A program made the translations under genes and the position numbers. From the NCBI RefSeq assembly GCF_001721295.1, contig NZ_MDDS01000008.1:24518-88517 (forward strand): a stretch of 64,000 bases of DNA, in the 5' to 3' direction. How positions within the stretch are numbered: position 1 is the first letter of the stretch; each line of letters begins with the position of its first letter. Shown here in pieces: positions 37,049 through 46,677 of this stretch. The DNA is from Sphingomonas turrisvirgatae. Its GTDB lineage: Bacteria > Pseudomonadota > Alphaproteobacteria > Sphingomonadales > Sphingomonadaceae. The notes below the pieces were generated by a model. It saw only the letters and a list, made by a program, of their open reading frames with translations. It did not search any database and was not told the origin of the DNA.

Positions 37049-38704
37049 ATGGCTCTTTCCTCCAGTTCCCCATCTGCCGGCCTTACCCGTCGCGGCCTGG
37101 CCGCAGCGGGTGGCACCGCGCTCTCCGCATTCGCACTGTCGTCTGGTGCAGCCGCCCGGCCGACCGACGCGGACGATCACCCATCAGTCGATGTCACGCG
37201 CGCGCCGTTCCTAGCGCGCGGCGACGGCGTCGCGGATGATGCGGCGGCCATCCGCGCCGCCGTCGCTTCGTTGCCGTCGACCGGCGGGATCGTCCTGCTG
37301 CCGGGGGGGCGGCGCTATCGCTTGGAGACAACGGTCCACGACGGCGGTAAACCGGTCACGTTCGAGATCGGCCATGCACAGGTTTTCGGGCCGGCAGTGG
37401 GACCGCTGTTCGATCTGCGGACCAACGGGTCGGCGATCGTCGGCCAAGGCCCGGGGGCCACGACCCTGCACCTGAACCCCGCACAGCGAAAGCCGGTCGC
37501 GCCGCGGCTCGCGATCCAGCTTAAGGGCGGCAAGGTGTCCGGCGCGATCGTGGAAGCGTCGGGCAGCGGCATCGCGACCACGCCACTGCTGGAGGTCGGC
37601 AAAAGCCCGACCGACGACAGCGCGGCTTTCGACCTGTCTCTCCGCGACGGAAAGGTGATTGGTGTTACCCCGATCGCTGCAGGCGCGGATTACAGAGCCG
37701 CACCCAACGTTCAGATGATCGGAGGCGGCGAATGTGCCGTGCGCCTTTATGAGGCCAGCCATTGCCGACTGACGGGGTTCACCATCGACATGGCGGGGCT
37801 GGCCCACGCCGTCGGCATCTTCCAGTTTGGCGGTTGGTATGCCGATGTTTCTTGTATCGAAGTCGCCGAGACACGGCAACACGCCAGCGCTATTGCCCTG
37901 CTGATCGACAGCCACACGCTGGGCCATGCCGGATCGAACGGCAACTGGGGTGGCGCCTATGTCAATCGTTATGCCCAACTGATCGCCAAAAGAACCGCCG
38001 TCATCGGGCACGACACGAGCAAGGCAACAACCCTTCACTTCGACACGCTGGATGCCGCGAACATCCATCTGCAGGCCACGATTGGCGTTCTGCTGAGCAA
38101 TACGGTCCTGCAGGGGAACGAGGGTGCCTTCCTCGACCTGGTCAACGTCGATGGCCTGACGATGATTGGGGGCGATGTCGAAGGCGAGGCGGCGTTGGTC
38201 CGGGCGCGCGGCGTTTGCGACAATATTCGGCTCGCGCCCCTTGCTTACAGTGCAACGGGCGCAACGGTCAGGGGGCCGATCGGCACCGGATGGCGCCTTG
38301 ATCTGGCCAAGGCCAATGCCGGCGATGCCGTGCTATGTACTGGCAATACCGGGTCAGCCGGTGTTGCCCTCCAGAATACCGGTTGGACCGAACGCCATCG
38401 CGCTGGGATCCAATATTCGGGGGGCAGCGTCGTCTATTCGTCGAACCTGCGGCTGACGGGGCCGCACGAGGGGCTTCTCGACAATCCCGACAATCCAGGT
38501 TTCGCATTAGTTATGACCGTTTCCGGTCAGCTGATCCTGCGGCGGGCGCAGGCCGGGGCGCGTAATGCGGTGGTGCGGGACGTGGCGATGTTCGATGACG
38601 GCGGTGTTCAGCTGCACGACCTACCGTCATCTCGCCCGCCCGCCGGGTCGAAACGCCTCTGGTTCGATCCGGCGGACGGCTTCACCGTCAAGTTCCAGCC
38701 CTGA
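37049..38704 (+). CDS. Tat-exported right-handed beta-helix protein (pectate-lyase-3/GH28-like)
   Basis: A 551-residue protein with a twin-arginine signal (LTRRGLAAAGGTALSAFALS, about residues 13-32). It starts its fold with the typical ARGDGVADDAAAIRAAVAS and GGIVLLPGGRRYRLETTV, as in pectate-lyase superfamily proteins. It then continues through many short beta-helix turns (GECAVRLYEASHCRLTGF, NTVLQGNEGAFLDLVNVDG) to a C-terminal WFDPADGFTVKFQP. Catalytic residues are not obvious, so it may be a lyase, a hydrolase or a binding protein for the polymer. Its place inside the EPS locus suggests trimming or release of the polysaccharide. Export is in folded form, inferred from the RR motif. Confidence 0.8.
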   Translation: MALSSSSPSAGLTRRGLAAAGGTALSAFALSSGAAARPTDADDHPSVDVTRAPFLARGDGVADDAAAIRAAVASLPSTGGIVLLPGGRRYRLETTVHDGGKPVTFEIGHAQVFGPAVGPLFDLRTNGSAIVGQGPGATTLHLNPAQRKPVAPRLAIQLKGGKVSGAIVEASGSGIATTPLLEVGKSPTDDSAAFDLSLRDGKVIGVTPIAAGADYRAAPNVQMIGGGECAVRLYEASHCRLTGFTIDMAGLAHAVGIFQFGGWYADVSCIEVAETRQHASAIALLIDSHTLGHAGSNGNWGGAYVNRYAQLIAKRTAVIGHDTSKATTLHFDTLDAANIHLQATIGVLLSNTVLQGNEGAFLDLVNVDGLTMIGGDVEGEAALVRARGVCDNIRLAPLAYSATGATVRGPIGTGWRLDLAKANAGDAVLCTGNTGSAGVALQNTGWTERHRAGIQYSGGSVVYSSNLRLTGPHEGLLDNPDNPGFALVMTVSGQLILRRAQAGARNAVVRDVAMFDDGGVQLHDLPSSRPPAGSKRLWFDPADGFTVKFQP

Positions 38705-38725
38705 TCCCCTTCCGCCGCGTAGGCG

Positions 38726-39682
38726 TCAGCCTCGCAGCGTATCGATGTGATCCAGGAACCAGGCATAGGTCGCCTTGATTCCCTCCTCCAGCGGGATGCG
38801 AGGCTCCCACCCCATGTCCCGCAGGCGGTCGGCGCTCATCAACTTGCGCGGCGTGCCATCGGGCTTGGTTTCGTCCCGAACGATGTCGCCTGAAAAGCCG
38901 ACCGCGCGCGACACCATGCCCGCGAGTTCGAGGATCGTCACGTCGCTACCCGATCCTACGTTGACGTGCTCGTCCGCCGAATAATGCTTCATCAGAAAGA
39001 TGCAGGCATCGGCCAGATCGTCGACGTGCAGGAATTCGCGACGCGGCGAACCCGATCCCCAGATCTCGATCGATTGACGCCCTTCTTCCTTGGCTTGATG
39101 TGCCTTGCGGATGAGGGCCGGAAGGACATGGCTGTCCTTCAGGTCGAAATTGTCGCCCGGACCATAAAGGTTCGTCGGCATTGCCGAAATGAAGTCGCGA
39201 CCATGCTGGCGGCGATAGGCTCGCGCCAGCTTGATCCCCGCAATCTTCGCAACGGCATACCATTCGTTCGTCGGCTCGAGCGATCCGGTCAGCAGCGATG
39301 ATTCCACGATCGGCTGCTCGGCGAACTTCGGATAGATGCACGATGATCCCAGGAACATCAGTTTTGCCACGTCGCTGCGATGCGCCGCTTCGATGACATT
39401 CGCCTCAATCATGAGGTTGTCGTAAAGGAAATCGGCGGGATAGGTATCGTTCGCGAGGATGCCGCCAACCTTGGCCGCAGCCAGGAAAACCACGTCCGGA
39501 CGCTCGGCCGCGAACCACGCGCGAACTGCCGCCTGATCCATCAAGTCCAGTTGATCACGACCCGCGGCGATGATCGTGCAGTCTTCCGTTGCAAGGCGGC
39601 GAACGATGGCGGACCCGACCATGCCGCGATGACCCGCGACGAAGACGCGCTTACCGGACAGATCAAATGTCGGAGTATCCAT
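38726..39682 (-). CDS. fcl: GDP-L-fucose synthase
   Basis: A 318-residue short-chain epimerase/reductase. The NADP loop [18 protein letters not shown] (residues 12-29), the catalytic SSCIYP and [15 protein letters not shown] (Tyr-x3-Lys), [10 protein letters not shown] and [15 protein letters not shown] are all family-specific. It turns GDP-4-keto-6-deoxy-mannose into GDP-L-fucose using NADPH. The ATG at 39682 is chosen over upstream in-frame codons. It ends four bases after gmd on the same strand and acts directly on Gmd's product. Confidence 0.95.
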   Translation of the reverse strand: MDTPTFDLSGKRVFVAGHRGMVGSAIVRRLATEDCTIIAAGRDQLDLMDQAAVRAWFAAERPDVVFLAAAKVGGILANDTYPADFLYDNLMIEANVIEAAHRSDVAKLMFLGSSCIYPKFAEQPIVESSLLTGSLEPTNEWYAVAKIAGIKLARAYRRQHGRDFISAMPTNLYGPGDNFDLKDSHVLPALIRKAHQAKEEGRQSIEIWGSGSPRREFLHVDDLADACIFLMKHYSADEHVNVGSGSDVTILELAGMVSRAVGFSGDIVRDETKPDGTPRKLMSADRLRDMGWEPRIPLEEGIKATYAWFLDHIDTLRG

Positions 39683-39686
39683 TCGA

Positions 39687-40751
39687 TCAAACACCCTTGC
39701 CGATCGGCGCATCACGCATGATCTTCAAGTCGGCCTCGACCATCTCGCGGGCTAGGTCGCGCGGGCTGGTCTCGTGCACCCACCCCAGCTTTTCCTTTGC
39801 CTTGGTCGGATCGCCGATGAGCAGGTCAACTTCGGTCGGACGGAAATAGCGTGGGTCGACCTCAACCAGACAGCGGCCCGTGTCGGTGCAATAGCCCTTC
39901 TCGGCCTCACCTTCGCCTTCCCAGCGCAGCGCGATGCCGACATCGGCGAACGCCCATTCGACAAAGGTGCGCACCGGCGTTGTCTCACCGGTCGCGAGTA
40001 CATAGTCGTCAGCCTCGGCCTGCTGCAGCATCAGCCACATACCGCGGACATATTCGCGCGCATGGCCCCAGTCGCGCTTGGCGTCGAGATTGCCGAGCCA
40101 CAGCTTGTCCTGACGGCCCAGTTTGATCGCCGCCGCCGCCCGCGTGATCTTGCGCGTCACGAACGTCTCGCCGCGTAGCGGACTCTCGTGGTTGAACAGG
40201 ATGCCGTTCGAGGCGTGCATGCCATACGCTTCACGATAGTTGACCACGATCCAGTAGGCATAGAGCTTGGCCGCGGCATAGGGACTGCGCGGATAGAAGG
40301 GCGTCGTCTCGCGCTGCGGCACTTCCTGCACCAGGCCATAAAGTTCCGATGTCGAAGCTTGGTAGAAGCGGGTTTCCTTTTCCATCCCGAGAATGCGGAT
40401 TGCCTCGAGCAGGCGCAGCGTACCGATGCCATCGGCATTGGCCGTGTATTCCGGCGTCTCGAAGCTCACCGCCACATGGCTCTGCGCGGCAAGATTGTAG
40501 ATCTCGTCGGGTTGGGTTTCCTGAACGATGCGGATGAGATTGGTGGAATCCGTAAGGTCGCCATAGTGAAGGTGGAACCTCGCATCCGCCACGTGCGGAT
40601 CCTGATAGATGCCTTCGATGCGTCCGGTATTGAAAGACGAGGACCGCCGCTTGATCCCGTGGACGGTATATCCCTTTTCGAGCAGCAGTTCCGCAAGATA
40701 GGCACCGTCCTGTCCCGTCACGCCTGTGATAAGAGCAGTCTTATTGGTCAT
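39687..40751 (-). CDS. gmd: GDP-mannose 4,6-dehydratase
   Basis: A 354-residue dehydratase. [20 protein letters not shown] (residues 6-25) gives the cofactor loop. [35 protein letters not shown] and the catalytic [15 protein letters not shown] (Tyr-x3-Lys) are all intact, as is [16 protein letters not shown]. The product GDP-4-keto-6-deoxy-D-mannose is used by Fcl and could also feed the aminotransferase encoded divergently at 41031. No manA/manC for GDP-mannose supply is present in the window. Confidence 0.96.
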   Translation of the reverse strand: MTNKTALITGVTGQDGAYLAELLLEKGYTVHGIKRRSSSFNTGRIEGIYQDPHVADARFHLHYGDLTDSTNLIRIVQETQPDEIYNLAAQSHVAVSFETPEYTANADGIGTLRLLEAIRILGMEKETRFYQASTSELYGLVQEVPQRETTPFYPRSPYAAAKLYAYWIVVNYREAYGMHASNGILFNHESPLRGETFVTRKITRAAAAIKLGRQDKLWLGNLDAKRDWGHAREYVRGMWLMLQQAEADDYVLATGETTPVRTFVEWAFADVGIALRWEGEGEAEKGYCTDTGRCLVEVDPRYFRPTEVDLLIGDPTKAKEKLGWVHETSPRDLAREMVEADLKIMRDAPIGKGV

Positions 40752-41030
40752 GTAACGTGCCTTCCAGATGTTTGACGGGCCATTCTCAGATGATGTCCGC
40801 CGATGCAAGATGGGGTATGTGTCCGGATTTTCGCGCATGAAGCCCATGTGGTGGGCTGTCAGGTTTCTGAGGATTGGCGCGGCAAATGCTGTATCGGCGC
40901 GCTTGTAACTGCCTCGCTTGAGATTTATCGAGCGGTCGCGGCCGCGTCAGGATTGCTGCAGACCTTTGCTTCACCTCACTATAGTTGCTGCCCAGCGCCG
41001 GCACCCATGCAGCCTTTAACGGAAAAACAG

Positions 41031-42203
41031 ATGCAGGACACCGAAACGCCGTTTCTTCCATATTCGCGCCCGGATACCGGTGCCGAGGAAATCGAGGCGG
41101 TCGCACGCGCGATTGCCAGCGGATGGGTGACAACGGGTCCCGAAACTGCCGCTTTTGAACGGGAATTCGCAGCCTATCTGGGATCAGATGGCCACACGCT
41201 GGCGGTCAATTCCGCCACTGCAGGACTCCATCTCGCTTTGGAAGCGGTCGGCGTCGGTCCGGGTGACGAGGTCATCGTCCCGACCATGACGTTTACCGCC
41301 ACGGCCGAGATCGTGCGGTATCTGGGCGCGGACCCGGTGTTCGCAGACTGCGACACGGCGACGCTCAATATCGACCCCGCCGCGATTGCGGCACTGGTGA
41401 CGCCGCGGACGAAGGCGGTCGTGGTCGTCCATTACGGCGGCCTTGCCTGCGACATGACCCCGATTCTGGCGCTTGCCGCGACCCACGGACTGAAGGTGAT
41501 CGAGGACGCCGCGCACGCCTTCCCGACGACCTATGGCGGGGCCTTGGTCGGGACTCTGGCGTCTGACGCGACGGTCTTCAGCTTCTATGCGAACAAGACG
41601 ATGACCACCGGCGAAGGCGGCCTGGTCGTCACCCGGAACGAGGATTATGCCCGCCGGATGCGGATCATGCGCCTCCACGGCATCGACCGGGATGCATTCG
41701 GCCGCTTCCAGTCGCGCACCCCAGCCTGGCAATATCAGGTCGTCGCGCCCGGCTTCAAATACAACATGACCGACGTCGCGGCCGCGATGGGCCGCGTCCA
41801 GCTGCGCCGCATCGATGCCTTTGCCGAACGGCGCGCGCAGCTGGCCGAGATGTATCGCGACGCGCTGTCCGATCTGCCGCTGGTGCTGCCCGCCTATGCC
41901 CCCGGATCGGACCGGCATGCGTGGCATATCTATGCAATCCGCCATATCGACGGACCGAGCCGGCCCGAATGGCGCGACCGCTTCATCGAGGGCCTAGCCG
42001 CGGACGGCATCGGCACCAGCGTCCACTATATCCCGCTGCACCGCCAGCCCTTCTGGCGCGACCGCTACGGCCTGAACGCGGCGGACTATCCGCGCGCCGA
42101 GGAGGCCTTTGCCAGCCTGGTCAGCCTGCCGCTCTACACGGCGATGACCGACGACGATGCCGCGCGCGTGATCGCGTCAGTGCGCCGCCACGTCGGCGGC
42201 TGA
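41031..42203 (+). CDS. DegT/DnrJ/EryC1/StrS-type sugar aminotransferase
   Basis: A 390-residue PLP enzyme that aminates keto-sugar nucleotides. PYSRPDTGAEEIEAV, GSDGHTLAVNSATAGLHLAL, TMTFTATAEIVRYLGADPVF, IEDAAHAFPTTYGG and the PLP-Lys segment SFYANKTMTTGEGG are clear. R-N-F-K-like FKYNMTDVAAAMGRVQL follows. Given the divergent gmd, it could be a GDP-perosamine synthase, or it may act on the CapD product to give a UDP-4-amino sugar. The substrate cannot be fixed here. ATG at 41031 has GGAAAAACAG upstream; an in-frame ATG at 41007 is possible. Confidence 0.9.
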   Translation: MQDTETPFLPYSRPDTGAEEIEAVARAIASGWVTTGPETAAFEREFAAYLGSDGHTLAVNSATAGLHLALEAVGVGPGDEVIVPTMTFTATAEIVRYLGADPVFADCDTATLNIDPAAIAALVTPRTKAVVVVHYGGLACDMTPILALAATHGLKVIEDAAHAFPTTYGGALVGTLASDATVFSFYANKTMTTGEGGLVVTRNEDYARRMRIMRLHGIDRDAFGRFQSRTPAWQYQVVAPGFKYNMTDVAAAMGRVQLRRIDAFAERRAQLAEMYRDALSDLPLVLPAYAPGSDRHAWHIYAIRHIDGPSRPEWRDRFIEGLAADGIGTSVHYIPLHRQPFWRDRYGLNAADYPRAEEAFASLVSLPLYTAMTDDDAARVIASVRRHVGG

Positions 42204-42233
42204 TCCGGCAACCATCCCCGGCGGACCCAGCCC

Positions 42234-43364
42234 ATGAAGATCCACATCCATACGCCGTCGTTCTTTCCCTCGCTGGTGGGAATGACCTATGCCACGCATG
42301 TGCACGCCACGATGCTGCGCGAGCTGGGTGCCGATGTGACGGTCATCGCGCCGGCATCGGATGACGGGGCGATCGCGGAAGCCATCGACTACCGTGTCCG
42401 GCGCTTCGAGGTTTCGGGCAGCGGCCTGCCGTGGAGCCCGCTGCGCGGCGATGTGGACGGCATCATGGCACTGACTGCGGCTGACCGTCCCGACATCGTC
42501 ATCGCGGAGGGATGGTTCACGCCGGGCTCGGTGCTCCTGCCCCGGTTCCGGCCTCATGCCCGCCACCTGGTGCTGGCGAGCCATGGGTCGGCGGACCTGT
42601 CGATCGAGCGCCCGTCACCGGCGCACGTCGCCCGCTCGCTGGCCTATCGCTGGGAAGAGGCCACCCGCACGCGTTCCATCATCCGGCAGCTTTCGGGCGC
42701 CATCATCCTTTCTGCCTGGGAGGATCGCGACCGGTTCTGTGACGTGACGTGGCTGCGTAAGGCAGGGACCCCCACCTATGTCTGTCCGAACGTCTCAACC
42801 TATACCCCGACCCAGGGACACGCGCTGCGTGCGGACAGGGTCGACCTGATCCAGATTGGCGAGATGAAGCCGCACAAGGCGCCCGAGCGAGCCGTACAGG
42901 CGCTCGCCGCCTTGCCCACGCGGTTTCACCTCAATCTCGTCTTCCCGCGCGAAACCGAGCACTTAGCGCATGTCCTGTCATTGGCCGAAGGCTTGGGCAT
43001 TCGTGACCGGCTCCACCTCGTCGTGGGCAAGAAGCGTTCGGAACTCGAGCCGATCGTCGCGGGCAGCGATGTCCTGTTGATCACGTCGCCGTCCAAGGAC
43101 GTTCAGCCGATCGTCGCGGTCGACAGCCTGGCCAAGGGGCTTCCCTTCGTGTCCACCGATGTCGGCTGCATGCGAGAGTTCGGCGGCGGGATCGTGACAC
43201 GGGCTGATGCGATGGCGGAGGCGGTCGCCCGCATCTGCCGCGACGCAGACACCTATGCCGAGTTCAGCCGCGACGCCTGTCGGTATCGCGACCAGTCGCT
43301 AACGCCCGATATCGCGCGAAGGTCGATGCTCGCGATGCTGAGCGATATGGCGAACCAATCATGA
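42234..43364 (+). CDS. GT4-type glycosyltransferase
   Basis: A 376-residue GT-B glycosyltransferase. N-terminal MKIHIHTPSFFPSLVGMTYATHVHATML resembles the G-G loop region of GT4 enzymes (quoted in part). The C-terminal domain has LIQIGEMKPHKAPERAVQAL and the nucleotide-sugar EPIVAGSDVLLITSPSKDV (E-x7-E-like) plus KGLPFVSTDVGCMREFGGG. It probably adds one sugar to the lipid-linked repeat unit on the cytoplasmic face. Donor and acceptor are unknown. Its stop overlaps the next start (ATGA, 43361-43364). Confidence 0.85.
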   Translation: MKIHIHTPSFFPSLVGMTYATHVHATMLRELGADVTVIAPASDDGAIAEAIDYRVRRFEVSGSGLPWSPLRGDVDGIMALTAADRPDIVIAEGWFTPGSVLLPRFRPHARHLVLASHGSADLSIERPSPAHVARSLAYRWEEATRTRSIIRQLSGAIILSAWEDRDRFCDVTWLRKAGTPTYVCPNVSTYTPTQGHALRADRVDLIQIGEMKPHKAPERAVQALAALPTRFHLNLVFPRETEHLAHVLSLAEGLGIRDRLHLVVGKKRSELEPIVAGSDVLLITSPSKDVQPIVAVDSLAKGLPFVSTDVGCMREFGGGIVTRADAMAEAVARICRDADTYAEFSRDACRYRDQSLTPDIARRSMLAMLSDMANQS

Positions 43365-44584
43365 TCCGCCTCGTCCAGGCCCTCGTCCTGTTGGGCTGTG
43401 CGTTGCTGAGCCTCAATTTCGTCGGCAGCGACCCCGCCGATCTCGTCTTCGTCGGCGCGGGCGGGCTCATCTTCCTTTTGTCCCCGGCGACGCCCTTCTT
43501 CAACGGCATCCACCCGCTCGCTCGGCTCGCGATCACGCTGGTCATCGCCTTTTACGCCATTTCTTGCATGGCGGGATGGCGATCCATCTCGTTCGTCTTC
43601 TATTTCGTGTCGGGCCTGTTGTTCGCGATGTCCGCCTTCTGGGCGACGCGGTACGACGATCGCTTGCCGATCGGCCTGGCGCTGTTCGGCGGCTTCATCA
43701 TCCTGAACGCGCTGCTGCTGGCGATATGGAGCGTCGACATCTGGCCGGAGTCGGTGTTCTTCGACCTGTTCCGCGACGGCCGGTTCATGGGTCCCCCCGG
43801 CGATCCCAACATGACCGGGCTGATGGCGTCGTTCGGCATCTATTTCTTTCTCGATCGCGCGGTCCGCCCGGGCCTCGCGAAGCTGCAGATCGCGATCACC
43901 TATGCCGGCCTCGGCGGCTCCCTGCTAATCCTTCTGGTGTCAGGCTCCCGCTCCGCCTGGGCGGCGGCCGCCGCGGGGCTGATCGTCTATGTGCTGGTCG
44001 CGCGGCGCAGCTTCAATATGCGCCTCGTCGGCATGGGGTTCGCGATGGTCGTGGGCGTCATGGTCGTCTCGATGGGCATGTTCAGCCAGTCGTCTAATGT
44101 CGAGGACGTGTCAGAACGGTTCCGCACCATCATGGTGCAGGACAATTCGGCCGAGCAGGAACGGTTCGGCTTCCTCTATACGCGCGCCGCCCTTGCGGTT
44201 GCGGCGGACCATCCGCTGGGCATCGGTCCGGGGATGACGCCGATGTACACCGGGATCAGCAGCGTCGACGGCGACCCGATCGGTGCGCACAATTCCTATG
44301 CAGAGGTCATCACCGAAAACGGGTGGTTCATGGCCGCGCTCTTGTTCACGTTGTTGTCGGTCACCTGGTTCCGAACCTATCGCTTGGCCCAGTTCGATTG
44401 CTTCTTCAACGACACCTCGTGCCGGACAATCGTCGCGGGCCTGACGTCGACGGCGGTCTTCGGGATGGGGCACGACCTGTTGGCGTGGCGCGTGGGATGG
44501 GTTTTTCCGGTGCTGGGCATCCTGGCGGCGTTCAGCTTCCACTATCGCTCGCGCGTCGAAGCCCCCCGGGTCCTTTCGGCCTAG
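43361..44584 (+). CDS. O-antigen polymerase/ligase family membrane protein (second copy)
   Basis: A 407-residue protein with about ten membrane helices. It has the family features LVSGSRSAWAAAAAGLIVY and a periplasmic loop ending HPLGIGPGMTPMY and GAHNSYAEVITENGWFMA (His-Asn-x-Tyr). It is adjacent to the flippase and glycosyltransferases, the usual place for a Wzy polymerase. It is not obviously similar to the first copy at 34477 beyond the family motifs, so the two could be polymerase and ligase, or serve two polymers. Confidence 0.86.
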   Translation: MIRLVQALVLLGCALLSLNFVGSDPADLVFVGAGGLIFLLSPATPFFNGIHPLARLAITLVIAFYAISCMAGWRSISFVFYFVSGLLFAMSAFWATRYDDRLPIGLALFGGFIILNALLLAIWSVDIWPESVFFDLFRDGRFMGPPGDPNMTGLMASFGIYFFLDRAVRPGLAKLQIAITYAGLGGSLLILLVSGSRSAWAAAAAGLIVYVLVARRSFNMRLVGMGFAMVVGVMVVSMGMFSQSSNVEDVSERFRTIMVQDNSAEQERFGFLYTRAALAVAADHPLGIGPGMTPMYTGISSVDGDPIGAHNSYAEVITENGWFMAALLFTLLSVTWFRTYRLAQFDCFFNDTSCRTIVAGLTSTAVFGMGHDLLAWRVGWVFPVLGILAAFSFHYRSRVEAPRVLSA

Positions 44585-44587
44585 GCG

Positions 44588-45787
44588 ATGGGCAACCTGA
44601 TACTGACGGCGTTGCAGCTGTCGACCTCGGTCGCGCGGCTTGCCGCCTTTGCCTTCAGCGTGCTGGTGATCGGCACGATCGAGGGCACCGCGCCGCTTCT
44701 GTTGGTGATCGGGTATCTCCCGTTTCTCGCCTTTTTCGACATTCTGATCCAGTCGTCGTCGCGCGCAGCCCATCTTCACGGTGCCGTCGCCTCGGGCAGG
44801 ATCGACAGGCTTCACAGCGGCTATGCGCTAGGCGCCCTGTTTTTCATCGTCCTCGCCTTCATCGGCGGCTTCTGGTTCCCGGAGGCGCGGCAACTGCTCG
44901 TGCTCGGCGCCTGGCCGCTGGGCGCGATCGGCTTCGTCTGGGAACGACGGATCGCCAAGCGTCTCAGGCAGTGGTTACTGAGTACGATCGAACTGAGCCT
45001 GCTGGCGCTGACCGTCGCGCTTCAGCAACTCGCCGGGCTGCCCTGGCCGTTGCTGTTGCTGTGCATCGTCAGCTTTCCCGTGGCGCGTCTGGTCGTCCTG
45101 GCATTGCCAAGCGGACCGCGCGGCAGCGAACCGGCCCCCACCGCGCCTTTACCCGACGATCCGCAGCCGGCCGCCGCGGCGGGTGCGACTGCCAGTAGGC
45201 GCCGCGGGATTGGTGGGTATGTCAGTGCATCGCTCGCGCAGCAATTGATCGCCGCCGCCGCCGCGTCGTTGCCCGCCATCTATGCTCAGGTCAGCGGCGA
45301 CTGGGACAAGCTGTCGCTGCATGTCGCCGTCTTCCGCTCGCTCCACTCGTTGGCGGCGATCGTCTCGCTCACGATCAACGCGATGAGCTCGCGCATCTTC
45401 TATCGTCAGGTCGGCACGGGTTTCGAGACGCTGGAAGGGCGCTTCCTTGACGCCGCCCGCCCGATCCTTGCAGTGGTCATGCTGGTGATCGCGGCCGCCG
45501 GATGCGTCGCCCTTGTCGGTCCCGCCAATCCGACGGTATTTGCGCTGACGATCCTGCCAGCGATGGCCATCATCAACGCCGAGTCCTCGCTGCTGTACAA
45601 CCGGGGACTGCCGATCGGAACTATGCATTGCCAGATCCTCATCCTGTTGCTGTCGTGCGCGTTCATGACGTTGCTCGTCGGGCCGCCCTGGGGGGTGGCA
45701 GTTGCTCTCGCGATTTTCACCGGCTACGGGGCCTTCATCATTCCTGGCGTCCTGCGATTACACCGGCAGGCGTTGAATCGCATTTGA
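44588..45787 (+). CDS. Multi-pass membrane protein, probable polysaccharide flippase (Wzx-like)
   Basis: A 399-residue protein with about 11-12 hydrophobic segments and a Pro/Ala-rich cytoplasmic loop in the middle (residues 175-205). The beginning (LTALQLSTSVARLAAFAFSV) and the second half (SLHVAVFRSLHSLAAIVSLTINAMSSRIFYRQ split) resemble MOP/Wzx exporters, which translocate lipid-linked repeat units. Similarity is weak by eye, and the call relies on topology and on the neighbouring polymerase and transferases. It starts three bases after the preceding gene. Confidence 0.65.
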   Translation: MGNLILTALQLSTSVARLAAFAFSVLVIGTIEGTAPLLLVIGYLPFLAFFDILIQSSSRAAHLHGAVASGRIDRLHSGYALGALFFIVLAFIGGFWFPEARQLLVLGAWPLGAIGFVWERRIAKRLRQWLLSTIELSLLALTVALQQLAGLPWPLLLLCIVSFPVARLVVLALPSGPRGSEPAPTAPLPDDPQPAAAAGATASRRRGIGGYVSASLAQQLIAAAAASLPAIYAQVSGDWDKLSLHVAVFRSLHSLAAIVSLTINAMSSRIFYRQVGTGFETLEGRFLDAARPILAVVMLVIAAAGCVALVGPANPTVFALTILPAMAIINAESSLLYNRGLPIGTMHCQILILLLSCAFMTLLVGPPWGVAVALAIFTGYGAFIIPGVLRLHRQALNRI

Positions 45788-45825
45788 TCCCGCCAGCACA
45801 TCCGGCTGATTGCGGCACTTCCGAC

Positions 45826-46677
45826 ATGACGACATTTCTGGACAGCAGTATGATGGTCACAACGCCCGATGCTCGAGCGACCCTCCTCGTAAATTCTTCC
45901 GACGGTTTCGAGGATTGCTGGCCGATCTTTTTTTCGTTTCTTGAACGATACTGGCCAGACATGTCGTTTCCGGTTCTGTTGAACACGGAATGCAAATCCT
46001 GGTCTCATCCCCGTCTGCCCCTGACCGCAAGCCGTGTCGCGGCGGGAGAGATGCATCGCCTGACGTGGAGCGAGTGCCTGATTCGGGCGATCGACCAAGT
46101 CGAGACCCCACTATTGCTCTACTTTCAGGAAGACTATTTCATTGATCGGCCGGTCCGCGCCGACATCGTCGACCGGGCGATCGACCTGATGATCCAGAAC
46201 CCCGAGATCGGCCACATCGCCCTGACAAAACATGCCAGCCATGGGCCTTATGGTGCCAGCAACTGGCCTGGATTCTCCACGATCGGACAGAAGGCCCGCT
46301 ACCGGATCGCCACGCAGGCCGGCCTGTGGCGCCCGTCGGTCCTCAGATCCTATCTGCACCCGCGCGAAAACGGATGGATGTTCGAAATCCTGGGCACGCG
46401 CCGGGCGCATCGCCGCAGGGACCTGTTCCTGATGGCCGACTTCGCCCGGGAAACAGGCGGGCCGGCGGTCGACTATATCCACACCGGCATCATCAAGGGC
46501 CACTGGCATCCGGCAATGCCGGACCTGTTCGCCCGGCATGACATCTCGATCGATACGAACCGTCGTGGGCTCTACGTGCAGCCCGACCCCGTCCGCCGCA
46601 AGATGGAGGTGGTGCGCAAGCTCGCCGCCGATCCGCGCCATCTGCTCAATCAGTTGCTTGGTAGATACGAGGCATGA
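45826..46677 (+). CDS. Unrecognised EPS-locus protein, possible glycosyltransferase
   Basis: A 283-residue soluble protein that I do not place in a named family. It opens with ATLLVNSSDGFEDCWPIFF, followed by LLYFQEDYFIDRPVRADIV (an acidic patch where GT-A enzymes have DxD), HIALTKHASHGPYGASNW, a C-terminal DYIHTGIIKGHWHPAMP and a basic tail. The layout, with a Rossmann-like start and a mid-chain acidic motif, is compatible with a GT-A glycosyltransferase. It overlaps the sugar transferase start by four bases (ATGA). Several Met codons near the start are possible. Confidence 0.65.
   Translation: MTTFLDSSMMVTTPDARATLLVNSSDGFEDCWPIFFSFLERYWPDMSFPVLLNTECKSWSHPRLPLTASRVAAGEMHRLTWSECLIRAIDQVETPLLLYFQEDYFIDRPVRADIVDRAIDLMIQNPEIGHIALTKHASHGPYGASNWPGFSTIGQKARYRIATQAGLWRPSVLRSYLHPRENGWMFEILGTRRAHRRRDLFLMADFARETGGPAVDYIHTGIIKGHWHPAMPDLFARHDISIDTNRRGLYVQPDPVRRKMEVVRKLAADPRHLLNQLLGRYEA

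Noticed and set aside
40752..41030. Extending the DegT aminotransferase to the in-frame upstream start at 40803
   Set aside because: The extra 76 residues have no similarity to the family N-terminus, and this gap must hold the divergent promoters.
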